64,000 bases of DNA from assembly GCA_014925825.1 (NCBI GenBank), contig JACGCK010000097.1, positions 1 through 64,000 on the forward strand. Direction: 5' to 3'. The notes beneath the pieces are model-generated. The model was given only the letters and a program-made list of their open reading frames with translations, was not told the origin of the DNA and did not search any database. Made by a program: the position numbers and the translations under genes. Below are positions 37,701-47,307 of the stretch, one piece after another; the stretch's first letter is position 1, and each line of letters starts with the position of its first letter. This stretch comes from Pholiota molesta. Taxonomy: Eukaryota > Basidiomycota > Agaricomycetes > Agaricales > Strophariaceae.

Positions 37701-38220
37701 CCGCGCCTAAGCGCATACCGGTCAGCGCTTCTTACCTTCGTGCCACCTTTGTGTGCCAATGTGACGACGCGCCTGGTCTGCTATCGCGAACCATCAATCC
37801 GGATTCCGCTCTGGGCTGGTGGCGCCCCGTGCAGGATTGTATGCGTCGATGCGGGCAACTGGTGTTGCACTTGTGAACAGTTAGGTTAGCGTCCGTTTGC
37901 GATGTTCGATGTTGATCCAGATGTCAAAAATACAAAATGAAGCGGCCTGGATCGTGGTTAGTGGCATTTATCCATTGAAAATGAATGGTGTGTCGTTTGG
38001 GTTCCTATCGACGTCAAATCGACGTGCTTGGCGGTGGGTCGTGGGTGGATCGCCGCATGCGCATGAGACTCATGAGAGGGGAACGCGTTGTCGATGTTCG
38101 ACACGGATGTTCGAGATGGATGGATAAACGATAGATGGATAAATCTCCGTATTCCACTTCCAAGGATGTCGGATCAGCAATCTGGATAAGATGAGATGAA
38201 GATTATCACACCCGGCGATA
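34764..38220. other. Long gene-poor region
   Basis: No supported gene. Short simple repeats such as (CATT)n near 37.38 kb occur. Several frames of 60-170 codons at 36.5-37.9 kb have no motifs, no conserved-looking sequence and conflicting strands. Confidence 0.4.
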
Positions 38221-38235
38221 TGATGAGAATAGTGC

Positions 38236-38285
38236 GATACCACGATACGATACGATACACGACACGATACGATACCACGATACGC
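38236..38285. repeat. CGATA-type microsatellite
   Basis: Imperfect tandem CGATA/CGATAC pentamers and hexamers interrupted by CCA or CA. Confidence 0.6.
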
Positions 38286-38827
38286 TCCCCCGGGCGCGCG
38301 TATCCGAGTCCACGACACCCATCGGAAGACGGCACGCACGCACACAGGTAGGTCAGACGACCCACTTGGACGCAGACGCGGAATGCGGGGCGTACACGCA
38401 GCACGCTATATCCAGATGCGCAGAGCACTCCGAATGAACGCGTGTGCGTGCGCAGTCCTAATAGTTTGGGGGTGGGGGCAGTACGCCCAGTCCCGACCGT
38501 GCGACGCGTGCGTGCGTTGCGTAGTAAGGATCTGTCTGGTCCCATCTGCCAGATGAACCTTGGGGTTGGATATCTGAATAGCGTTCGTTCGCGGGCGGGC
38601 ACCTCGGTTGGGCGAGGGGTAGATAACATGCCAGCCAGCGCAGGGAAAACAACTGAACGCAGTGAAAGGTGTGCAGCAAGGTTGGTTGCATGGATGCGAA
38701 CCGAATATCGAGCCCGGATTCCACGCACACCAGCAAGAATCCCAGATTCCGCGAGGATGGAAGCGAGCCGAACGAACGAACGACACGTGCCGTTCGACTG
38801 TGCTGACTGACTGCTCTGTAATACTAA

Positions 38828-40135
38828 TTTTCGATATCTCTGTTGATTTGCGCGCGTTTCAACTTTCGAAGGGCATGAATTGGGGCATCGATTATCGGAA
38901 TATGGGAGAAGGGTATCCGCCTGAGATAGTGCGTGCGTGGTGATAAACCGCGATGTGTTTTATGTGGCTGGAGATCAGCGGCTAGGCTGATCAATTCCTG
39001 AATAAATAATAGGTAAGTATGTACTGAATGGTTGCTTCTGGAGCGACGCGCGGTGGGTCCGGCGGCGCTGGGCCGGATGGCGAGCCTCGGTGCTGCAGGG
39101 AATAATGCCACTGATGCAAGATGCACGGCGTGTGTCTGATTGTAGTAAGAACGCGCCTTCGATGCGTACGGCAGAAGCGCGTGCCGGGATCAGGGACGCG
39201 TCGAAGAATGCGTCGCTCGCGGCAAGGCGCAGCCTGGAGTCGCGGCGTATGCGATATTATCGATTCAGCGCGCGGCGTGCGACTGGGGATGCTGACTGCT
39301 CTGCTCAGTGATCGTCGTCGATATCTCTGTTGGTTCGCGCGTTTCGAAAAGTATGAATTGGGGTATTGATTATCGGGTTATGGGTATCTGCTTGAGACGG
39401 TGCGTAGTGATAAAGCACGATGTGTTTTATGTGGCTGAAGATCAATCAATAAATCGGTAATGAGTAAGTCATGACTGAATGGATGGATAGAGGGAGAGAC
39501 GCGCGATCCGGCGGCGCTGGGCCGAGTGCGTGCTGCAGGAATTGCCACCGCGCGAAGGCGTGTGTCTGATTGTAGTAAGAGCGCGCTTGATGCGTACGGC
39601 AGAAGCGCGTGCCGTGATGGACAGCGCGCAGGGACGCGTCGAAGCTCGCGTTGCTCGCGGCAAGGCGCAAGTAATCATCGAGAATATCTGTTGATTTGCG
39701 CGCGTTTCAACTTTCGAAGGGCATGAATTGGGGCATCGATTGTCAGGTTATGCGAGGAGGGAGTATCCGCCTGAGATGGTGCGTGCGTGGTGCTAAGCCG
39801 CGATGTGTTTTATGTGGCTGGAGATCAGCGGCTAGCCCTGAATAAATAAATAGGTAATAATTAAGTCAGACTGAATGGATGGATGGAGGGTGCTTCTGGA
39901 GAGACGGACGCGCGATCCGGCGGCGCTGGGCCGAGTGCGTGCTGCAGGGAATGCCACCAAGCAACGGCTGCGGAGAGGCGTGTGTCTGATTGTAGTAAGA
40001 ACGCGCCTTGACGCGTACGGCAGAAGCGCGTGCCGCGCAGGGACGCGTCGATGACGCGCATCTCGCGGCAAGGCGCAGCCTGGAGGCGCAACGCGTCGCG
40101 GCGCGTGCAGTATTATCAATTCAGCGAGCGCCGTG
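38828..40135. repeat. Three imperfect tandem repeats (about 490, 360 and 455 bp)
   Basis: Unit starts are near 38830, 39319 and 39677, each with (T/C)CGA.ATCTCTGTTG followed by a GCGCGTTTC segment. Shared landmarks in order are GATGTGTTTTATGTGGCTG, GGCGGCGCTGGGCCG, GTGTCTGATTGTAGTAAGA, TGCGTACGGCAGAAGCGCGT and CTCGCGGCAAGGCGCA. The second unit is shorter. No frame stays open across all units, so they are probably not coding. Confidence 0.7.
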
Positions 40136-40640
40136 CCGTAATCCATCAGTCAGCCGGCTCGGATTCCACCCCAGGATTCCGTCGATTCGCTTCCATTCCG
40201 CCACCTGCGTCCCGAGGTGACAGCAACCAAGCACCAAGCCACTACTGCACACCGCGCACCACCGCGTGTGCGCTATACCGGGCAGGCAAGCGAGCAGTCA
40301 GTCTGCCAGCCCGGTGCAACGTGTGCGGTGTCGTCTGCTTCTGGCGCGGGCGCAGAGGGGTCTGTTTGTGACTCGATCCAAGGATCCTAGGGCAGTGGGT
40401 GTCAGCTGACGGCGTCTGCGCTGGGCGGTGTCTGACCGGCCGGGCATCCGTGCGCGCGTGTGTGTGCGTGCGTGAACGAGCAGAGGGGATTCAGAAGGGA
40501 AGGAAGGGAAGCGAGCCAGACAGGATTCTGGAAGCCAGCCGAACCCTACCGAGCGAGGGCTGCTGGGTTCCGATTTGTCCGCGCTTCCCTTCCCCCCCCC
40601 CGATCTGCAGATCTGGCTGGCGAACCAGGCGAGGGTGCGT

Positions 40641-40720
40641 GGTGGGCCCCCCTTCAGTCCCGGAGCCCAGCGTGCGAGGGCTTTCCCCGTTGGGACGGAG
40701 GGCGATGTGGAGATTGCGAT
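40641..40720. repeat. Segment shared with 7600-7680
   Basis: The words CCTTCAGTCCC.GAGCC and CAGCGTGCGAGG, GGACGG.GGGCGATGTGGAGA occur in the same order and orientation in both places, with about three quarters identity by eye. Here it lies upstream of the TATA box of the 41.2-kb gene. Confidence 0.6.
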
Positions 40721-40770
40721 TGCGATTTCCGATGGGCGACCGCTTCGCTGGGGGAGGGGTGGGGGGCCCG

Positions 40771-40778
40771 TATATAAT
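40771..40778 (+). promoter_or_regulatory. TATA-like box upstream of the 41.2-kb gene
   Basis: TATATAAT followed by a CT-rich stretch (40790-40860), as in strongly expressed basidiomycete promoters. A possible 5' UTR intron runs from the GTGAGT at 40935 to a CAG near 41080. A second TATA-like box is at 41163-41172. Confidence 0.45.
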
Positions 40779-41162
40779 CCCCTCCAAGCCTGCCGTCGAG
40801 TTCCTCTCCGAACATCCCCTCCCCCCTCCCCCACCCGTCACCGTCGCCGCCACCCACCCCCGCGCACAAGTGTCTCGGTGACCGCGCCAGAGAGCACCCA
40901 TTGAAGAGAGCACCCGCCTGGGATTAGAGACACGGGTGAGTCAACCCACGCTGGGCACTTATCGGATGCGGACCGGCTCGCTGACGGTTGCCTCTTCCTC
41001 CCCCCTTCCCCTCCGGGCTTTCTCCACCCCCTTGCTTGCCGACGCCTGATTTCCCTTTATTATCCCGCGTGCGCTGCTATCAGGCCATCCCACCACCACC
41101 ACCACCACCACCACCCCACACCCACCGCCTTCCGCGCTTCCCGTGCAAGGTCTCACCGGTGC

Positions 41163-41172
41163 TATATATAAA
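41163..41172 (+). promoter_or_regulatory. Second TATA-like box, 63 bp before the ATG
   Basis: TATATATAAA. Its distance to the ATG at 41235 would allow only a short leader. It follows a (CAC)n tract at 41091-41115. Confidence 0.4.
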
Positions 41173-41234
41173 GCCACTTCAACCACCACTTCAACCACTT
41201 CAACCACCACACCCACCCACCCACAGAGCTGAGC

Positions 41235-42506
41235 ATGCCCCGCGCACGCTCGCCCATGGACTCGTTCCACGCGCGTCGCGCGCCGCCACTCTCTCCCTCC
41301 ACCATGCCCTACGAAACGGCAACAACGACGCGCTCCTGCTCCCCCCTGCACTTCCTCAACCCCGCCGCCATGGTCTACGGCGCCACCATCACCACCAAGG
41401 CCACCACCTCCTCTTCCAACAACAACAACAACAAAGCCACCAGCAGCAGCAACAGCAAGCGCCGGCGCCACTCCGCGGACGTGTCGCGCCTGCTCGACCC
41501 GAGCTACCTCCCGTCGTCGATGGCCGCGAAGACGGCGCGCAGCGCGAGCGTCAGCGCGTACGTCGACCCCGCCGGCGACCTGCACGACCCGGACTACCGC
41601 CACTTCCCTGTCGCCCTTCCCGCCCACTCTCACGCGCACCACCACAACCATTCCGCGTACAACTACAACCACTCCGCGCACCACTACAACCATCACTCAG
41701 GGCACCAGAGCAGCGGGTACGCGTACACCCACGCGGGGACGCGCCGCCCGACGTCCCCGGCGCGCCCGCACTTCGACTGGGAGCTCGCGGTCGACGAGAG
41801 CGCGCTGGACGACGAGTACCCCGAGGACGAGGAGGACCTGCTCGCCCACGCCCACTCTTACCAGTCCCACCACCACCAGTCCCAGTCCCAGTACCCGTCC
41901 CACCAGTACCGCGGCGCCCCGATGAACGCGCGCCGCTCGTCCGTCTCGACGACGGCGACGATGCGCACGGGGTACGGCGGCTGCTACTCGCCGACGGGGA
42001 CGGCGAGCACGCTGCCGACGTCGTGCGAGGATGATGGTGCGTCGCCGTTCGAGGCCGAGGCGGAGAAGGTGATGGTGAAAGAGAGCGAGAAGGAGCTGAA
42101 GGAGAATGAGAAGGAGAAGGAGGTGAAGGACAAACGGAGGAGAAGGCTGTCGAAGGGCGACAAAGAGAAGGAGAAGGCGCGGGCGAAGGACGCGGCGCGC
42201 ATGCGCGACGCGGAGAAGGCGTTCATCCGGCGCGTGTCGTTCGACGAGGACAACACCGCGCCCCTCAACGACGACGCGCACACGCACGAGGAGCAGCGGG
42301 ACGAGGAGCGGGACGAGGACGAGGATGAGGAGGACGATGAGGAGGACGCGGAGGCGCGCCGCGTGCTGCGCGAGCAGGGCACGTACGTGCCGAGCTGCGG
42401 GGAGAGCCTGCGGCGCGAGTGGCAGGCGTTCGCGCTGCGGGTGCGCTTTGGCGTCTTCCGCGCGCGGCGGCGCGTCGCGCGCAGGGTGCAGGCGCTCCTG
42501 TCGTGA
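41235..42506 (+). CDS. Hypothetical intronless protein with a basic amphipathic C-terminus (423 aa)
   Basis: A single exon. Low-complexity segments follow each other: Ser/Asn runs (SSSNNNNNK), His/Tyr/Asn-rich HHHNHSAYNYNHSAHHYNHH, an acidic DESALDDEYPEDEEDLL, a Lys/Glu-rich helix-forming region (SEKELKENEKEKEVKDKRRR), then RDAEKAFIRRVSFDEDN and an acidic DERDEDEDEEDDEED tract. The C-terminus SLRREWQAFALRVRFGVFRA followed by RRRVARRVQALL is a basic amphipathic helix. I recall a similar ending in other agaricomycete hypothetical proteins, but I cannot verify this. Several Ser/Arg motifs (RRSSVS, RRHSADVS, RRVSFD) look like kinase sites. No known domain. GC-rich codon use differs from its AT-rich surroundings. 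Confidence 0.75.
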   Translation: MPRARSPMDSFHARRAPPLSPSTMPYETATTTRSCSPLHFLNPAAMVYGATITTKATTSSSNNNNNKATSSSNSKRRRHSADVSRLLDPSYLPSSMAAKTARSASVSAYVDPAGDLHDPDYRHFPVALPAHSHAHHHNHSAYNYNHSAHHYNHHSGHQSSGYAYTHAGTRRPTSPARPHFDWELAVDESALDDEYPEDEEDLLAHAHSYQSHHHQSQSQYPSHQYRGAPMNARRSSVSTTATMRTGYGGCYSPTGTASTLPTSCEDDGASPFEAEAEKVMVKESEKELKENEKEKEVKDKRRRRLSKGDKEKEKARAKDAARMRDAEKAFIRRVSFDEDNTAPLNDDAHTHEEQRDEERDEDEDEEDDEEDAEARRVLREQGTYVPSCGESLRREWQAFALRVRFGVFRARRRVARRVQALLS

Positions 42507-43760
42507 GTCGTCACGGGGTGGGGAGGGTGGGTGTGGTGATGTCATCGGCTCATCATCGACATACCCTGTCCTCGTCCCCCTTCCTCCCGACGTCCTGGGA
42601 TCGCAGGCGTCGCGTCATGCTAGAACGTCGACGTCATCCCTCCTTCCCCCGCTTCTCTGTCTCCTGTTCTCATCGCATCTTCTCCTCCAAACGTGTACTA
42701 TTCCATTCCATCCCGTCTCAACAGCATCATCGTCATCGTCATCCCGCATTGTTCCTGCTTTTTCGTTTTCCAGTTCTATCCACATGCAACTGTACCATCT
42801 CGTCACATCTACCTCATCGGCATCTCTCATGGGCATCTCGGTCACCAGGACTTCATTTCATTGACACCTTCCTTCTCATTCACAGTTTCTCCGTCCAGTT
42901 CATTCCGACCCCAGCCACTCTACATTCCAAAGTCGCCCTCAATGACATCCTTTGCTTCTTATTCCGCTCTGCCTTTCTATTCATGTACAATCATCTCTCT
43001 TTTTATTCGTTCCCTTTCGCATGCCGAGCCCGCTTCACCCCCTCCATCCCCACCCACCCCTTCCCCAATCCCCGATCGCTGACTTCGGACTCCGCTCCGT
43101 TTCATGCACGATCGGGCAGATACCCCACACGCCCTAGGGCTGCTTCAACGCATGTCCGCTTGCTGCCTCGGTTTTTTATATGTACAGTGGCTTCTTCGGT
43201 TTATTCTCTATCTCTTCCATTGTTCTCTCTTCCACTTCAGTCGCATTCACGATGAGCATTGCCATTGCATTTGTACCACGTTGTTATTGTATTTTATATG
43301 CACCACGGACCACCTTCAGCCTCTACATCGCCTCTAGCGACCTTTCAGTTCACGACCCCCCCACCCGGGATGACGCCTGTTTTTTTTTATTGTTGTATTT
43401 TCCTTTCGTTTCCGGTGTTTCGTTTCTGTACTATATGCTTTCCTCCTCCACCTCCGACGACATCATCGTCATCCGTGGCGTACGCGCCATGCATAGAGCG
43501 CCGGGCGCGTTCGCTGTACGGTGCACAATGGCAAAAGACGCTCACGCACGCCATCTTCACCTTTCCGTTTCTACCTACCTATCGACACCAATCCTATCCC
43601 CACCCTATCTGCATCTCTACACACCCTGCCTCCCTCCCTCGCCCTTCCTCCTCTGCCCTCTGCGCATAGCCTCTTCGCTATCAGTGGCGCCACTTTTCCT
43701 TTTGATTCGATCGAGACAGACACATCTTGCCCCGCGGGGGCGATGATGGTATACGGTATC
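42507..43760 (+). other. Pyrimidine-rich 3' flank of the 41.2-kb gene
   Basis: About 1.2 kb of strongly CT-rich + strand DNA, probably an unusually long 3' UTR and flank. The open frames here follow from low stop-codon density in CT-rich DNA. Confidence 0.4.
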
Positions 43761-44940
43761 CGTATATAGTCCGCACGCTCCTTGCCCGTTTTGTTGTTTA
43801 TGATTTAAAATGCAATTTTTGTTGATACGCTGTGTGTACTACCTTGTATGGATAGAAGCATGCTAGTAGAATGTGAATTGAATGTCTTTCAGTGCAATTG
43901 ACCTGTGTTCTAAGTTGCGGTTGAGCGAAGGTGTTTTCGCACGGTATCATCGGGGGTCGATTGGAAGACCTGTCAATAGACATTGTTCAAAGGGAAGAAA
44001 AATTAAATTAACCCTGCCTCTGCAGTGCAGACGACCATGTTTGGTTTTTTTTCTTCTTCCATGTCGGCATGGCCAGCCCTTTACATATTTAATTAACCCG
44101 TCGAGGCGAGGCGAGTGTGGGCAGCCCAGCGCTCTCAGTTCTTCTTCATTCGTTCATGCATTCATTCACTAGCCCGGCGTAGGGCGATGACGATCCGGAA
44201 TGCAGCTGGCTGTCGCTCCCACTGCCCAGCGTCCCTATTATTTATGAAAGTCTCTGTGAGTTGTACAGGCAGTGTGGACGCATTCGGCTAGGCGCCCTTC
44301 GAGCTGCATGTCAATGCTGGAGGGCTCAAGCCTGTATATGAAAAATGACATACTGGATGTATGTAGCCCGCACGCTCCTTGCCTCGCTTTGTTGTTTATG
44401 ATTTACAATGCCAATTTCTTTGATACGTAACATATTGTGTGGACTGCTTGTATGGATAGAAGTGTTGGCTTTTTCTGCATAGACCTGAGTGGACTTGACG
44501 TGGAATGTGAATTGTAATACATACTTAATACATATAGATTAGTGCAATCGACCTGCGTTCAACGCGAAGGTGTTTTCGCACGGTATCATCGGGGTCGATT
44601 GGAACTTGGAAGACCTGTCAATGGAAGAACCCTGCCTCTGCAGTGCAGACGACTAAGTATGTTTGATTTTTTTCTTCCATGTCGGCATGGCCAGCCCTCT
44701 AAGCCCATTTAATTAACCAATCAAGCGACTCTGGGCAGCCCAGCGCGTCATCTCTTCTTTTTCATTCATTAACTTTGTGTAGGGCGATGCCCATCCGGAA
44801 TGCAGCTGGTTGTCGGTCCCAGCCTGCCTATTCATACAGGCGTGGACGCGTCTGACCGGCCTTCCTTCGAGCTGCATGCAGCGCAATTGCCAGTGCTGGA
44901 GGGCTCAAGCCTGGATATGCAAAAGGACGGATGTCAACGC
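43761..44940. repeat. Direct tandem duplication, about 600-bp unit
   Basis: 43761-44362 and 44363-44940 share ordered segments: CCGCACGCTCCTTGCC, TTGTTGTTTATGATTTA, GTATGGATAGAAG, CGAAGGTGTTTTCGCACGGT, CATGTCGGCATGGCCAGCCC, CCTTCGAGCTGCATG and TGGAGGGCTCAAGCCTG. There are indels and no gene. Confidence 0.7.
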
Positions 44941-45314
44941 GGAAGCCCCTCCGGGCTCCCTTCCGTGGCTTCCTTCCGCTGACCGCGGCGACGGCTGGGT
45001 GGCCAGGCGTGGGAGTTGGACTTCGACATTCGGAGGTCTTCATGCTGCTGCCCTCTGCAGAAGGGCTATGTATAGGACTGCGCGTTCTGTATGTAGTCGA
45101 ACTTGGGCTTCGGGCGAGCAATGCCTCCGGGCTTCGAGCCCTCCTTTCGGGCTCTGTGGCCGTCGCACTTCCACGGAAGAACTTCCACCAATGCACTTAC
45201 TTTACTTATTCCAGCTGTGCATTGCACACCTTCCTGGCTCAGAGATCCAAGATCCGGGCGCGTGTTCGACAGAGCAACGAGTGGGTAGCAACAACATACT
45301 TGCGTTCATCATCT

Positions 45315-45324
45315 CCCCCCGGGC
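45315..45324. repeat. Candidate target-site duplication, left
   Basis: CCCCCCGGGC directly outside the left terminus; the same 10 bases lie directly outside the right terminus at 52839-52848. GC-rich low complexity makes chance possible. Confidence 0.45.
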
Positions 45325-45339
45325 GGGCCACTAGAAATT

Positions 45340-45465
45340 TGCGCTTGTCCTTGCGCTCTTGCGCTACCTTGCGCTTTACACCATAGCGCAAGGTGCGCGC
45401 AAGTTAGCGCAAATTCGCTGATTTTGGGCGCGAGTTAGCGCAAGTTGGCGCAAGGTGCTTACTTT
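45340..45465. repeat. Left subterminal array of TTGCGC / GCGCAA motifs
   Basis: At least nine copies of TTGCGC or its complement in 125 bp: outermost in the CTTGCGC sense, then in the GCGCAAG sense from about 45385. Probable transposase-binding sites by analogy with other elements. Confidence 0.7.
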
Positions 45466-45470
45466 ACCCG

Positions 45471-45554
45471 TATCAGCATAACTATTTACTTGTATATGTA
45501 TCAGCATAACTATTTACTTGTATATGTATCAGCATAACTATTTACTTGTATATC
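45471..45554. repeat. Three tandem copies of a 28-bp unit
   Basis: Units 45471-45498, 45499-45526 and 45527-45554, each containing TATCAGCATAACTATTTACT, virtually identical. It lies in the non-coding 5' part of the transposon. Confidence 0.85.
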
Positions 45555-45883
45555 GTATCTAGCTGGTTGATTAATAAAACTTACTGATTTATAACACTTG
45601 AATGTACCCTAAAGTTGGCTAACCAATACACAAGCAGGCGCCATCTTATGGTAATGCGGCCAGCTCAGGGCCAGCCACATTGAGACCCTAGGTGTACAGC
45701 CATTCGCTTGGGCTGTGTGGGATACTATACGCGACACCTTTGGCTCTTTATCCTCGTTCGGCTGTTATTCTAAGAGACTCTGAATAGACAGAACAGTATA
45801 TAATTCGAAACTTAGTAGGTTTCCAGTGCTATAATATATATTCAGGCCATACTGAGCAAGGAACGAGGAAGGTAATATGTAGT

Positions 45884-45927
45884 GTGTGCTTATTCAGCTG
45901 GTTCTGGAACCAGCTGAATAAGCGCAC
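45884..45927. repeat. 44-bp near-perfect palindrome
   Basis: Arms of 17 identical bases (GCTTATTCAGCTGGTTC and its complement) around a 2-nt spacer, extending to about 21 bp with one mismatch. It lies within the 5' non-coding part of the transposon. It could form a cruciform or RNA hairpin. Confidence 0.75.
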
Positions 45928-46969
45928 AGCCACCATGGGCTCCGGAACGCTACACACACTTTTCAGAGAGATTGATAAAGTACATATCAATGTAGAGTAG
46001 AATTATATCTTCTATTCTATATTCCCACTACGATTAGTAGTAGGGTTCCTGTCTGCAAAAGTCTCATGACGCTTGCAGTGTTCCACATGAAATGGCGCTT
46101 TCGACATTCAGTTCAGCGTCATGATTCATCCCATCGCTCCCAGTCCTTCATCCAGTTTGTTTCAACTGCTGCCCGGCGCCATCGACTTTCTACACTTCCA
46201 AGTTCCTCTGAGTCTGTGGGGTCAACACCAATGTATTAGGCACGTGTCATCACGTGATGCACAGCATGCTTTTCAGATTATCGTTCACTTTCTAGTACCA
46301 TAACTAAAGAAAAACAAAAGCAATTGCTTAACTTACAATTTTGTCAGATACATAGGTCTTGTAATATAACATCTAGAGATTTTCAGAGCCAAAAACGAAC
46401 GTCTTCCCTGTTTCTATATTCCTTCAAAATGGTGTCTTTCACACTTGGACGTCTTCCACATCATTTTCAATCGGAGATCAAAATCTGATCAGACGTCAAG
46501 TCGCTATTAAGTAGTGGGCTCCTGCTGGGCTCGTCCCGGCCGCGCGAAGCCTTATACATATTGTACCTTAGCCATAGACCCCTCGACTTACAGGCCACCT
46601 TTTATTGTAAGTAGTACTGGCCTATTTTAAACTCCGCATGTACTGAGCACTCTAAGTACTCAACATTTATTATTTAATGTTCAACCATATCCTCCACCTT
46701 CATTGTGCTACCCATTAGCTCTACCACCCCATCACCGTCTCTTTGTACAATGGACACTGCACTTGCAGTGTTTGGCGGCATAGAGACGCAAACTGGAAGG
46801 CAGTATCACGTCTGTGAACATGGTAGAAAACCGCAAGGACTCTCTGAGCTCTCACGCTGATGTCAAGCCTCATGAATACTTGTCAACGAGCTCTGGCAAT
46901 GGCATCGAGTTTCATCTGTAGACTATGAACTTCATTATTCAATGAGGCGATCAGGCCAGTCCGCACGCA

Positions 46970-47155
46970 AGATGCGCAAGTCAAGCGTAAGTCACGCGCA
47001 AGTCACGCGCAACGTCGCGCAAGCATAGCGCAAGTATAGCGCAAGTCCCGCGCAAGCTCGCGCAGGCAAGCGCAAGCCTCGCACAAGCTCAGCGCAGGCA
47101 AGCGCAGGCAAGTGCAGGCTATGCGCAGGCAAGTGTGACTCAAGCGCAAGCTGCT
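46970..47155. repeat. Internal array of GCGCAAG / GCGCAGGCAAG motifs
   Basis: About 18 copies of GCGCAAG or close variants, all in one orientation, just upstream of the transposase ATG (47308). The location suggests binding by the transposase near its own promoter. Confidence 0.7.
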
Positions 47156-47307
47156 TTCAGTAGGTAGCATTGTATCTAGATATATATGATCCGCAAGGCA
47201 TATCATTTTACCGACATTATCAATTTTGAGTGCATGGCCTTCCTCACTCTTTGACTTCAATTATTGTCATGGTCTTTGTGAGTGGCCTTTGTGCTTTCAT
47301 GTAAAAC

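Noticed and set aside
37400..37900. 146-codon + frame in the gene-poor region
   Set aside because: Overlaps other frames of similar length, no motif, composition like its surroundings.
41697..42545. Long minus-strand frame opposite the 41.2-kb gene
   Set aside because: Arg/Leu-rich antisense of Glu/Lys/Arg codons; no signal of its own.
42540..43760. Several + strand frames of 100-280 codons after the 41.2-kb gene
   Set aside because: They arise from CT-rich DNA with few stop codons; Ser/Pro/Phe-rich and without motifs.
46970..47155. Array of GCGCAAG words as a CRISPR
   Set aside because: No constant repeat/spacer pattern, a eukaryotic genome, and it sits inside a transposon.
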